This document shows, piece after piece, positions 21,354 through 31,048 of a stretch of 64,000 bases of DNA. Under the pieces are notes generated by a model. That model was not told the origin of the DNA, searched no databases, and saw nothing but the letters and a program-made list of their open reading frames with translations. Position 1 is the stretch's first letter, and every line of letters begins with the position of its first letter. This DNA comes from an uncultured Dehalococcoidia bacterium (GTDB lineage Bacteria > Chloroflexota > Dehalococcoidia > Lucifugimonadales > UBA3495), in the NCBI GenBank assembly GCA_951813535.1, contig OX638345.1:3774608-3838607 (forward strand), written 5' to 3'. Made by a program: the position numbers and the translations under genes.

Positions 21354-24300
21354 TCAGGAACCGGGTCCGTCGACGGTGAGAGTCAACGGGCCGGTGAAAC
21401 GGCGTCCGTCGTCGGTGCAGATGGCGCCCTGGTCGTCGCAACTGGTTGTTGAAGGCAGGGTGACCGTGACGGTGGCGTCGCCGGCGGGTGTCACCGTGAT
21501 CTCCCAGCGGACGTTGCCTGGGGGCTCGAGGCGGCGCGCCTTGCTGACCGTGCCATTGGGCACGGTGAAGGCGTGCTGGTGGAGCGTCTTGTAGCTGAAA
21601 TCGGCCTCGGGCGTCTCGCTGAATTCCAGGTGGAAGGTGAAGCCGGCTGATCCGTCGTGGGCTGCGGGGACGTTGCTGTACGTGGCCGTCAGCGGGACTG
21701 GAGCGGTGTCCTGGGCAGGGGCGCTTGGCGGGTCCCCGGTCGGCTGCGGCTCCTGACTGGGTTCGGGCTCCGGCTGAGCGGGCGCGTCGTCGGTGTGGGG
21801 CGTGTTCGAAATGGTGCCGGTGGCGGTGCCGTCGACGATGACGGCGCCGCCGGCGTTGGACAGGGTGAGGGTCAGCGTCTCGGCGGCTTCGTCGACGGTG
21901 TCCTGGAGGACGGTGACGGAAACCGTCTTGGAGGTCTCGTTGGCGGCGAAGGTGAGGGTTCCCGAGGTGGCGGTGTAGTCGTCGCCGGCGGTGGCGGTAC
22001 CGGTGCCGTCGGAGGTGGCGTAGGAAACGGTGACGGCGCTGGCGCTGGCGCGGCTAAGGGTGACGGGGAAATTCAGGGTGGCGTTGGCGCCCTCGGCGGT
22101 CGCGGCGTTGCCGATGTTGATCAGGGGTGGGCCGGGGATTGTGATTTGGGTCGATGCGAGCATTCGACCGCTTGAGTCGCAGACGGCGTGGTCCTGAGAA
22201 CAGTTGGCTGTGGCGTTTACCGTGGCGGCGATGTCGTCGGTGGATGCGGGGCGGATCTGGATGCCCCAGAGCTGGTCGTTGCCGCTCGTCCGTCGCCAAA
22301 CGCGGTCGATGGTCGCGCCTGAAAGGTCCAGGAGGTGGTCTTCTATGGTGACGTAGCTGAATCCGGCGGCCGGAGCGTGGTCGAAATCGAGGTGGAGGTC
22401 GAATGAATCGGATCCGTCGTGGTTCGTGGGGACGTTCGTGAAACTGGCGGTGATCGGCCCCAGGACGGTTGAGGACAGTGGGGTGTTGAGGGGTTCGTTG
22501 TTGACGCAGATGTTTGCATCGTCGTCGCAGGAACCGGTGGGAACCGTGACGGTGACGTCTTCGGTCCCGTTGGGCGAAACCGTGACTTTCCAGGCGGTTG
22601 GATCGTTGTCGTCGGTCTGCTGGGTCTTGGTCACCGCGCCGTTGGTGACGGTGATGGTGGACCCAGGTTGGTTGTTCTTGGGTGCGATGCCGGAGGGCGT
22701 TCCGTTGAAGATGAGGTCCAGGTTGAAGCTGTCGCTCACGCTGTGGTGTTTGGGAGCGCCCATGAACGCCGAGGTTGGGTTTACGCTGCGGATGAAGAAA
22801 CCGTGTACGGTTGCGCCGTCGTGTTCGAGATTGGCGTCGGCCTGGGTTGTGGTGCTGCGGATCGCGCCGCTGTTGACGGTGAGGCTGTTGGCTTTGACCT
22901 TGATTATGTTCTGGTCGCCATCGGTCCGCTGAACCAGGTAGGTGAAACGCAGCGTGTCGGGTGCGGGTCGGCTGTTGTACCCGGCGGTGCGTTCGTTGGC
23001 GCTGGTGGCGGAGTTGTTGATTTAGAGGGCAATGCCGAAGTCGGAGCCGGTGACGCTGACGTTCTCGCTGAATTTCACGTCGATTCGGATGGCGTTGGGG
23101 TTGTAGGAATACCACCAGCCGTGGTGGTCTCCGGAAACGCGGACCCGTTTGACGTGGGGCTTGGGGATCTTGACCAGTCGGACGGTGGACTGGTCGTTGG
23201 TGTCCCAGATGGCGTCGACGGATGACCAGGTGTAGAGGAGGCCGGAATGAACGGCGTTCCGGAAATCGAATTGCCTGGCGCCGATCAGGTGGCGGACTTC
23301 GTCAGGGTCGAAGGCCGGCGTGGTTGTGGCGGCGAAAGCGATCTCAAGGTTGGATTGGTTGTGGGTGATCTCGGTGATAGTGTGTGGGTTGCTGCCTTGG
23401 TCGAAATCATCCTCCGACAGGGTGCCGGCGACGTTCTGTTCGTAGCCGCGGGCGGTTCCGGTGGCGCCGGCGGTGAGTTGGCCGCACCAGATCTTGTCGT
23501 CTTTGGGTGTGCCGCAACCTGGCACCAGGGTGAGGGCGTTGTTGCGGGCGGTGTGGGAGAGGTCGGCCATTGCTTTGTCGTCCTGGGCGACGATGTAACC
23601 GGATCCGTGGAAGAAGAAGTTGGGCAGGAGCCGGATGTAATCGACGGGGTGGGCGTTCGACGGCAGTGTGCGGGAGAAGGTGAGGGTGGCCGTGCCGGAG
23701 GCGTAGTTGTAGTTGTGGGCCTGGCTGCCGTTGGGAACGTTCTCGATGGCGGTCAGGTAGGGGCGACCGCCGCTGGAGTTGACGGTTACGTTTTCGCTGA
23801 AGGTGGCCTTGATCTGAACAGTGTTGCCGGCTTGCCAAAGCCGGTCTTCGGGAGCGGCGTTGGTGGTGAAACCGGTGACAGTGGGGCCGGCCAGGCCGTG
23901 GGTCTGGGAGTCGCGCATGTACCTGGGGTGAATGTTGACGTAACGGTTGGTGTTGTTGATGCCTTTCAGGGTCATGCTGTTGGCGGCGACCAGGACACGG
24001 GTCCTGGCGGGACTGTTGAGCTGGCAGCCGAAAACCAGGGTGGTGGAGCTGCTGACGTTCTGTTTGAGGGTGGCATAGTTCACTGAGTGGCCGCCTCTCG
24101 AACAACGGAAGCCGTCCTTGAGCTCGTCGTCCCAGGTGCCGATGATGGATCCGGTGTTGGCGTTGGTGGCGTGGTTGAGGGTGACGGTGATGTCGATGTT
24201 CGTGCCTTGCCTCCAGACGTGGTCGGCGTTGGGCGCGGAGAAGGTGATGTTCTCGACCCGGAGCCAGGTGAGCGCATTGACTCTGGGGTCGGCGGGCTGG

Positions 24301-24515
24301 CCGGGGTCGGCGGTAGGCGGCGCTGGCGACGGGGTCCGGTCGTCGTTTGGCGCGGGTGCGGAAACGACGCGCGGGTGCGCGCCGTCGGCTCGGTTAGGGT
24401 TCTGGCTGAAAGAAGCCAGAAGCGCAATTGTGATGATGGTCAGGATCAGTGCGGCTCGGACGAGGAGCGCGCGCGTTGGGAACGAACTGAACCTGGGGCG
24501 GATCGGGGATAGCAT
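21354..24515 (-). pseudogene. Giant secreted repeat protein with Calx-beta domain, one internal stop
   Basis: The start is ATG 24515 with GGGAG seven bases upstream; an ATG at 24605 is also open but lacks a ribosome site. The signal/anchor is LVRAALILTIITIALLASF. The frame runs to an in-frame TAA at 23024-23022 (FGIAL, stop, INNSATSANERT) and then continues unbroken to 21354, about 1,050 codons in all. Visible parts are repeated FSENVTVNSSGG and FSENVSVTG units, then two SFNLDLIF/SFDLHLDF modules. A Calx-beta domain (ATAGDDYTATSGTLTFAANETSKTVSVTV) follows, then a Pro/Glu-rich linker and the SYKTLHQHAFTV C-terminal module. Probable calcium-binding surface protein. The TAA most simply replaces GAA. 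Confidence 0.7.
21359..21640 (-). repeat. Shared C-terminal module, copy 2
   Basis: Near-identical partner of 16079-16360, encoding the same SYKTLHQHAFTV to GRRFTGPLTLT module. It points to gene conversion or recent duplication between the two giant surface-protein genes. Confidence 0.8.
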
Positions 24516-24605
24516 AGCGAGGCTCCCGTGGGGTTTAGCCGTGGGTGAGTGTCCGTTGGCGTCCAGGGCTGTCTGCGTAGCGTCGAAGCGAAAAAGGGCG
24601 CGCAT

Positions 24606-24889
24606 GGCCGATCGCTGAGCATAATGCCGACGTGCCGATGGCTTGATATAAATATGCTATGTACTACAACAATAATAGGCGAGTTGCAAGACCGAGAGAG
24701 TAGCGATTAGACATCATTGGGTCAGTGCAGGATGACACGTATGGGTTAGCGGGAGCCGGTTGCGATTTGGCTTGGAAGTGGCAGGTTGGTCTGCAATCCG
24801 GGCCGAGCGCAGCCCCGAGGAGGGCTCTCCGGATTGGAAGGGTTGGTGGCGGCCGGCGCGGTCCGCGGGGGCGTACCCGGGAGGGACGA
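24606..24889. promoter_or_regulatory. Divergent intergenic region between surface-protein and regulator gene sets
   Basis: This 284-base gap separates the minus-strand surface-protein cluster from the plus-strand genes beginning at 24890. An AT-rich stretch at about 24645-24685 (GATATAAATATGCTATG) stands out in the otherwise GC-rich surroundings and is the likely site of both promoters. A weak minus-strand pair TTGCAA/TAGTAC with 17-base spacing is present. No gene is seen. Confidence 0.4.
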
Positions 24890-25817
24890 ATGAACGTCGA
24901 CACGGGTGCGCTCATGGCGCGGGTGAAACCGCTGGTGGACTGGACGGCGGCCAACAAATGGCTGGCGATCGCCATTGGCGTCGGCGGTTTCATTGGGGTG
25001 TATCTGCTGGTGGGCGTGATCGTGGAGGCGGTGAATGCGACGCTGGTGGCGCGGGTGTTAGCCGAAAATCCGTGCGTGCTGGTAGGAGGTGTGATGGGTG
25101 GCGGCGTGGAGCCGCTGCCGGGATCGGATGCGGCGCTGGCGTTGGCTGCGGCGGAGTCGGAGGAACCGACCTGGACTCCGGAACCGACCCGGACGCCGGT
25201 GCCGACGTTGCTGCCGTCGCCGACGCCGGTGCTCTGGGTCAATGGGCAGCAGCCGACGTATACCCCGCAGCCGACCTATACCCCGGCGCCGACGTATACG
25301 CCGACGCCGTATCCGACTTTCACGCCCTACCCGACCAGTACGCCCTATGGGTGGGTGCCGACGCCGACGGCGATGCTGATTCCCACGGCGACGCCTATAG
25401 CGACGGCGACGCCAATACCGACCATTACGCCGATTGCGACGGCGACGGTGGCGCCGACTTGGACGCCGGTGCCGACGGCTACTCCGACGCCAACGCCGAC
25501 ACCTGCGCCGCCAACGGCCACGCCGCGTCCGACCACGCCGCCGCGGGCGATATTGCGGGTGAGTCCGAGCCGGGTGGCGGCGGGCTCGACGGTGGACGTG
25601 TAGTTTGAAAACCCGCCCCGGAATATCGATCTCGACCGGGTGGAGGTTTTTTGACGGCGCAAGGCTGCCGCGGTCGGCGTGTGACGTCGGGTTGTGCGGA
25701 ACTCGAGGCGTGATGGAGATCCCGGATCCGGGGCGCGAGGGCGGCGCGATCCTGGAGGTGCGGGTCGGGTCGCGAGTGTGGGCGGCTCGGATTGATGTTT
25801 ACTATCCGACAAACTGA
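24890..25817 (+). pseudogene. Membrane-anchored Thr-Pro-repeat protein, disrupted C-terminal domain
   Basis: The start is ATG 24890 with GGGAGG just upstream. One transmembrane segment (AIAIGVGGFIGVYLLVGVIV) is followed by about 120 residues of Thr/Pro repeats (TPQPTYTPAPTYTPTPYP and similar), a wall-spanning linker type common in Chloroflexota. The domain after it starts ILRVSPSRVAAGSTVDV and meets TAG at 25601-25603, most simply a mutated CAG. The same frame goes on FENPPRNIDLDRVEV, then a one-base gain in a T-run (around 25649) shifts the frame. The remainder reads LPRSACDVGLCGTRGVMEI to VYYPTN at 25817. The protein therefore ends in a truncated extracellular domain, or the gene is dead. 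Confidence 0.65.
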
Positions 25818-25960
25818 TATATCTGAGGCGTCCGGGAGGTAACCTTTGGGCGCGGCATGTGATATAAATGTGTCGGTTTGGCGGGATGTGATCCCAAAAG
25901 GCCTTCGAGATTGGCTGTTTGCAGTCGGCATGTTGTGGTGTTGGGTGAGGGTGGAATGCC

Positions 25961-26725
25961 ATGTTGACTGCGATCGTCGATGAAAATCGTGGGGCGAATC
26001 TGGAAGACCGGGGAAGGTTTCTGCTTGCCAGGTACAAGAGCGCAACGCGGGATTTACGGGAATTGAATTCGGAAAGTCTTTTCACACTTTTGGCGTTTGC
26101 CCAGTGCGGCGTGTTCGCGGTGACTGTGGACCAGAATATTGTGTTTTGGAACGCGGTGGCTGAGCGCATGCTGGGCTATTCAGCGCAAGAGGTTATCGGA
26201 CGCAGGTGTGACTTGATTGAGTCGGATGACGGTCAGATGGGGTTGACGGAGCAGTGTGAGGGAGTTTGTGCGGGACTGCGGGCGGTTCGCGCCGGCGTGG
26301 TGCCGTCGACGGTTCGGGTGCGGATGCTGTGCCGGGAGGGCGGCCGCAAGACGGTGACGGTGAACCCCATGGTGGTTTCGGGAGTGATTGACGGCGCTGC
26401 GCTGCTGGTGCACCTCTTTGAGGAACCCGGAGGCGGTGAGGCGGCTGTTGAAGAGGAGGGTTTGATCGGAGGCCTGCGCGCGGGTCAGGGAGGACGCCTG
26501 GGGAGCCAGGAAGCGGCGAACCGGGTGGGTCTCACGGATCGGGAGCTGGAGGTGTTGCGGATGCTGGCGGCTGGCGCTGATAACGATGTGATCGGCGAAA
26601 AGCTGGAAATCAGTCTGTATACCGTGCGTAACCACGTCCGGAACTTGCGTCAGAAATTGGGAGCGGGCACCAAGCTGGAGGCGGTGGTGGCCGCGGTTCG
26701 TTTGGGCATCGTGTACTTCAAATAG
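25961..26725 (+). CDS. PAS-domain LuxR-family transcription regulator
   Basis: 254 residues, intact. The N-terminal PAS domain (about residues 45-150: FAVTVDQNIVFWNAVAERMLGYSAQEVIG) would sense a ligand or redox signal. The C-terminal LuxR-type helix-turn-helix (about 190-250) is complete: LTDRELEVLRMLAAGADNDVIGEKL, then SLYTVRNHVRNLRQKLG. There is no receiver domain, so activity would be set by the PAS signal. It lies 10-16 bases upstream of the GAF-sensor gene and close to the divergent surface-protein cluster, which is a candidate target by position only. GGTGGA lies six bases before the ATG. Confidence 0.85.
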   Translation: MLTAIVDENRGANLEDRGRFLLARYKSATRDLRELNSESLFTLLAFAQCGVFAVTVDQNIVFWNAVAERMLGYSAQEVIGRRCDLIESDDGQMGLTEQCEGVCAGLRAVRAGVVPSTVRVRMLCREGGRKTVTVNPMVVSGVIDGAALLVHLFEEPGGGEAAVEEEGLIGGLRAGQGGRLGSQEAANRVGLTDRELEVLRMLAAGADNDVIGEKLEISLYTVRNHVRNLRQKLGAGTKLEAVVAAVRLGIVYFK

Positions 26726-26741
26726 GCTGGAGCGTGTGGAT

Positions 26742-28240
26742 ATGGCGGCTTCTCGCGATGGCGACGGACTACCGGTGGCTGGACTTCTCCAGAAGGCCAG
26801 CCGGGTGTGGCATAGGATGTCGCGGATGCTGGACGTCCAGGAGCTCCTGGAGGTTGCGGCCGGTGGAGCTCTGGAGTTGACCGGAGCGAGAGGCGTCGCG
26901 GTGCAGGTTGAAGGCGATGGAGGGGTGATTTGGGCGGTGGGGTTTGCCGGGATGCGGTCGGCGTTCACGGACGGGGGCCCGGCGGTCGGCCGGGTATACC
27001 CGGGATATGCGGGCGGCGGGGTGTCGGTGATCGACCTGGAGGTCAGCGGGAAGCAGATCGGGAGGGTCCACATAGTCCGGGAACCTTCGGAACCCGGTGT
27101 GGAGGGTTCGGAACTGTTGTTGTCGGTGTTTGCCGAGCATGTGGCGGCGGTGGTCAACAACGCGATCATCTACGGTGGCATGGTGGAAGAATCTGAACGA
27201 AGGGGGAGGGTTGAAGGCATGAGCCGGGTTGGCGGGGTGGTGTTTGAGGGCGAAACGGGCGCGCTGCATACGGTTTCGGACGGCGCGGCGGCGCTTTTGA
27301 GCCGGTTTCTGAAACCGGGCATGGCGTGGGATGAGGCGGCGCAGGGGATTGTGTACCGGCGTGCCGACGGGACGATGGTATCGGGTCGGTCCGAGGATTT
27401 TTCCGGGATCTGTATACCGGGGAGGAAATAATCGCGGAGGAAATGCGGTTGAGCGTGGGTTCGGCGGTGGACCTGCCGGTTGTCGTCAGCTCGACGCCGG
27501 TGCGCGACGGCAACGGTCGGGTGAGGATGGTGGTGGTGGCGGTTTGGGCCCGAGTTTCGGAACTGGGGTCGGCGCCGGCGAACGATGTGGTGGGGATGAT
27601 CGGCGGGGACCTGAATGCGCCGCTGACGGCGATACGGGGCACGGCCGCCTACGCCCTGGCCGCGGGCGATGGGCTGGATCCGCGTCAGGCCGGCGAGCTC
27701 TTTCGGGTGATCGACGATCAGGCGCTGTCGGCAGGTAACTACCTGAACGACTTGGCGCGACTGTCCGGTTTGGAGCGGGGGGTGGACGAATTGTCGTTTG
27801 CTCCGTTGCCGGTCAGCGTGGTTGTCGAGCGGCTGCGCCAGCTCGGGATCGCGGACGCGCGGGCCGGCAGCGTTGACGAGGTCGACGGGGAGGTGGCGCA
27901 GCGGGTGAATGTGCACCTGGACCTGGTGGTCCATTGCCTGATGAGCATGGCGCGGGAGATGTCGAGGAGGGGTTCGGGACGTTTGGGGCTGCGGCTGTCG
28001 GTGGCGCGGTGTGAGGAAGGGGTGGTGTTCGCGGTGACGACCTCCGCGGACCGGTCCGTATTCGAGGAGGCGGTGGCGGCTGAGGGAGGTATGGACATGG
28101 TCGGGAACGTGGATGGGAGGGCCCGGATGTCAATGGCCTTCTGGCGCGAGGTGGCGCGGCTGCACGGCGGGCGCTGTGTGGTGGATGTGAGGCGGGAGGA
28201 TAGCTATGTGATGTGCCTGGTGTTGCCGGTGGTACCGTGA
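26742..28240 (+). pseudogene. GAF-domain sensor histidine kinase-like protein, frameshifted, degenerate kinase motifs
   Basis: The first part (26742-27431) has a GAF domain (MLDVQELLEVAAGGALELTG, then ELLLSVFAEHVAAVVNNAI) and a PAS-like region. It then runs into a stop after a frameshift near the T-run at about 27400. The second part (to 28240) continues from LYTGEEIIAEEMRLSVG into a HisKA-HATPase-like region. The expected phospho-acceptor (H-E/D-L-R-x-P-L) reads GGDLNAPLTAIRG, with Gly in place of His. The N-box Asn is not evident in LDLVVHCLMSMAREMS. Even if the frameshift were corrected, it would be a pseudokinase-like sensor. It follows the PAS-LuxR gene and probably shares its transcript. 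Confidence 0.7.
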
Positions 28241-28265
28241 CGGGGCGGGCAAAGGAGTTGCGGCG

Positions 28266-28621
28266 ATGGAATTCCTGATTTGGCGCGGCCGGGTGCGGCG
28301 CAAGCCCTTCTGGCTTGGAATGGCAGCACGGAAGACCTGGGTGTGGGCGTGACGTTGCTGGCGCTGGTAGTGGTGCTGGCCTATGGGATGGTCGCGCTGG
28401 GTGCAGCCAGGTGCTGGGACGCAGGGCACGGGTCGTGGAAAGCGTTGACGTTGCTGGTGCCGCTCCTGGGGCTGATCATGCTGTTCGTTATCGGTTGCGA
28501 GGAATCCCGGGATCGGGTGTCGGCGGAGGCGGCGGCGGGCGACGCCGGGTCAGCCGAGGCGTCGACCGACGAGGCCGGTGATGCCCTGGACGAAGGTGTG
28601 GCCGATCGAGTACAGCAATAG
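28266..28621 (+). pseudogene. DUF805-like small membrane protein, frameshifted
   Basis: Translation from ATG 28266 gives MEFLIWRGRVRRKPFWLGMAARK, the N-terminal motif (RGRxxRKxFW) of DUF805 proteins, but stops within about 30 codons. A second frame continues with the family's transmembrane helices (VTLLALVVVLAYGMVAL, then LTLLVPLLGLIMLFVIGC) and the ARCWDAGHGSWKAL loop. The frameshift lies near 28320. The last ~70 bases overlap, convergently, the 3' end of the next gene, so the natural end is uncertain. Confidence 0.55.
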
Positions 28622-29011
28622 CAGCATGGTGATGATGGGCGCGAGCTTGGCCAGGGTGACGATGAACTCGGTGACCGGGTCGACGTCCTGGAGGATGGCG
28701 TAGTTGAGGGTGACCATGTGCATGATCGAGCGCATGATGGCAGGAGCCAGGGCGAGCATCTGACCGAAGGTGAGTCCGCCTTCGGATGGCACTGCCGCGT
28801 GGGCTGCGGATAGGGGTGTGCTCTGGAGCCAACTGGCGGTGGAACAGAGCCGCTGGTGCATGGCGGCGTACATCTCGTGAGCGCAGGAGGTGTCTCCGAC
28901 GGTGAAGTTGGGGTCGATGCTGCTGTCGACGGCCCAGCTGACCAGGAGTAGGCAGGCGTGGACGACGATGAAGGTGAAGAGCAGTCCGATCCCGATGGAA
29001 TTTACGTTCAT
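28550..29011 (-). CDS. Hypothetical membrane protein
   Basis: 153 residues from ATG 29011. There is an N-terminal hydrophobic segment (IGIGLLFTFIVVHACLLLVSWAV), a roughly 70-residue outer loop with two cysteines (GDTSCAHEM and HQRLCSTAS), and two further hydrophobic segments (MLALAPAIMRSIMHMV and LAKLAPIITMLLLLYSIG). The family is not recognised. It follows another C-terminally membrane-anchored gene on the same strand by 127 bases, and the two may be co-transcribed. Confidence 0.6.
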   Translation of the reverse strand: MNVNSIGIGLLFTFIVVHACLLLVSWAVDSSIDPNFTVGDTSCAHEMYAAMHQRLCSTASWLQSTPLSAAHAAVPSEGGLTFGQMLALAPAIMRSIMHMVTLNYAILQDVDPVTEFIVTLAKLAPIITMLLLLYSIGHTFVQGITGLVGRRLG

Positions 29012-29138
29012 GGCGGGGCCTCCCGGGTGAGGGACCGCTGGAGGTGCAGCGCCGCCGTGGCGGGAGTGGCGAGGTCCGGTGCGGCGGTGGCCCGTGGGGG
29101 CTCTGGAATGGGTAGCTGCTTTGGCGTTAGGGCCTGGT

Positions 29139-30573
29139 TTACGCCTTTAGGGTGTTCCAGGCCTTGGTGATGACGATGAACAGGATGCCGACGGCGGGGA
29201 GGAATGCGGTGCCACCCTGGAGGTCGAATAGGACGTAGCCGAGGGCGGACCACATGAAGAAAAGGACGACAGTGGCCATTGCCGCGCCGGCTGGTGAAAG
29301 CGGGCTTTCGCTGTTGGACAGTTTCCAGGCGCGGTGGTAGGCCCAGCCGGCGGTGCCGAGGCAGGCGATGGCCCAAACGACGATGGCGAGGTCGCGTTCG
29401 CGGCCGGTTTCGAGCCCAAGGAGGGAGCCGACGAGACCGCCAATTTCGATGTTGACCTTGCCCTGGTAGCGGCCGCGCTGTTTGGAGGTCGATGGTGGTC
29501 CCCTGGACGGGCGGAGGGACTTCGAGCAGGCTGAGCGCGGCGAAATACTTGGCGGACCATCGGGAGTAATGTTTTTCGCCGCCGGCGACGGTGTAGATGA
29601 AATCGTCCGTGTCAACCCGGCAGGATTCGGGCCCGGAGCAGGATAGCGCGCCGCGGTAGCGGATCTCGATCTGGCCTTCGGTGGCCAGGGTGTCGAAGTT
29701 GTGCTCAAGCCCGACGGGGTTGTTGACCGGGTGGATGGTGGTGAGTGGCTCGCCGGTGCCCGAGGGCTGGGCGATCTGGATCTCGTAGCGGTTGGCGCAG
29801 ACGATGGGGTGCATCCGGATGTCGATGTTGTAGGTTCCGTCGTCGTTGCGGCGGTTGACGGTAACGTAGTCGATGACCGGTTCTTCGTTGGTGAAATAGG
29901 TCTCGCCGCGGTACTCGGGTGGCGTTGGGGTGAAGGGAGGGAGTGGGTCCAGGTTTTGGATCTCGCACCTGTCGGGACGGTCGTTGACGTTGATGTTCTG
30001 GCCGTTCCCGGTCTCGGTTTCGGGCGTGTCAGGCTTGGAGGTGAGGGCGCCGGTGACATAGCTGATGGAGCCGGTGACTTCGGCAAAGCGTCCGCCGGGG
30101 TTGACGGTGACCGTGATTGTGCTGGCTTCAGCGGGATTGGTGGGGACGATGCTGATGGTATAGACGGTGTCGCTGACCTTGGTGAAATCGGTGTAGACGT
30201 CGCCGGTGACGGTGATCTGTCCGACGGAGTCGACGAAACTTGCCATGGCTTCGGAGAGCGTGATGGTTACGGTGAAAGGATTGGAATTGGTCTCCGTGGG
30301 GGTGATGGTGATGGCGGTGCCGGAGTAAACGACGGTACGGGAGGTTTCGGCGTTGGCGATGCCGGCGTCGTTGGTGGCGGCGTCGACGGTGTAATAGTAG
30401 GTCCGGAGGCTTTGCCAGCTGGAGGTTGTTCTCCACCCGCCGATTGGCGCGATGTCGCATGCGACGCCGAGACAGCAATGGCCCTCCTGGGATCGAAGTA
30501 AGGCGGTGGTCTGGCTATAGCCGCCGTGGCGGAGCTCGTCGACCCACGCCTGTTGTTGAGGAGTGAGGGACAT
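29139..30573 (-). pseudogene. Surface protein with C-terminal membrane helices, fused to a CCLGVACD-type N-terminus and frameshifted
   Basis: From ATG 30573 the first ~47 residues (WVDELRHGGYSQTTALLRS, then CCLGVACD) match the start of the small protein encoded just upstream at 30578-31008. The frame then changes character to an extracellular beta-rich sequence (SGTAITITPTETNSNPFTVTITLSEAMASFV; DDGTYNIDIRMHPIVCANRYEIQI). Near 29495 the frame breaks. The true continuation, in the frame ending at 29139, holds three hydrophobic helices (LAIVVWAIACLGTAGWAY, ATVVLFFMWSALGYVLF, FLPAVGILFIVIT). It looks like a chimera made by recombination with the upstream gene, later frameshifted. Confidence 0.55.
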
Positions 30574-30577
30574 GGCG

Positions 30578-31008
30578 TTACCCCATGAACAGGCCGCGAG
30601 GTTCGGCTTCGATGATCGCTGCGATCTGTTCGAAACTGAACCCGTGGTCGTTGAGGTACATTAGCGTGAGCGGGGCGCGGTCAAAGTCCCGGTCGGCCTG
30701 GGCGCGGTCGATGGCGGCGGCGAGATCCGGGCCGATGCGATCGCGGAAATCGTCGGTGTCGGCGAATTCGGCGTCGTTGGTGTGGAGCCGGAGGAACTGC
30801 ATCACCGGGAATGGCGGCCGGGTGTTCTGGCCGAGGTACGATTGGGGGCGTTACCCTCGGGGGCCTCCCGGTCGGATATCCCGGAGACGTCGCAGGCGAC
30901 GCCGAGGCAGCAATAGGTGTCCTGGTGTCGGAGGTGACCTTTGGCCTGGCGATAATCGCCGGAGCGGAGGGCCTCGAGCCATGAGCGTTGCTCAGGAGAG
31001 AGTGGCAT
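30578..31008 (-). pseudogene. Small CCLGVACD-motif protein of unknown function, frameshifted
   Basis: The first part starts at ATG 31008: LSPEQRSWLEALRSGDYRQAKGHLR, then YCCLGVACDVSG. After a frameshift in a C-run near 30850 the rest reads QSYLGQNTRPPF, VMQFLRLHTNDAEF and finally LTLMYLNDHGFSFEQIAAIIE. I recall hypothetical phage- and plasmid-borne proteins with the same order (W-x-x-ALRSG-x-Y, CCLGV-x-CD, LND-x-G-x-SF-x-x-IA-x-x-IE), function unknown. The gene lies directly beside the IS at 31049. Confidence 0.5.
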
Positions 31009-31048
31009 TGGTGAGCTCCTTGTCGCTGGAGAACGCCGGGGCGAAGCT

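Noticed and set aside
25160-25560. Tandem repeats that might be a CRISPR array or satellite
   Set aside because: The periodicity is codon-level Thr-Pro repetition inside a membrane protein. There are no conserved repeat-spacer units.
13535-25603. Stop-codon reassignment or selenocysteine/pyrrolysine insertion
   Set aside because: TGA, TAA and TAG all occur as single internal stops. No stem-loop was sought or seen, and core genes use the same stops normally.
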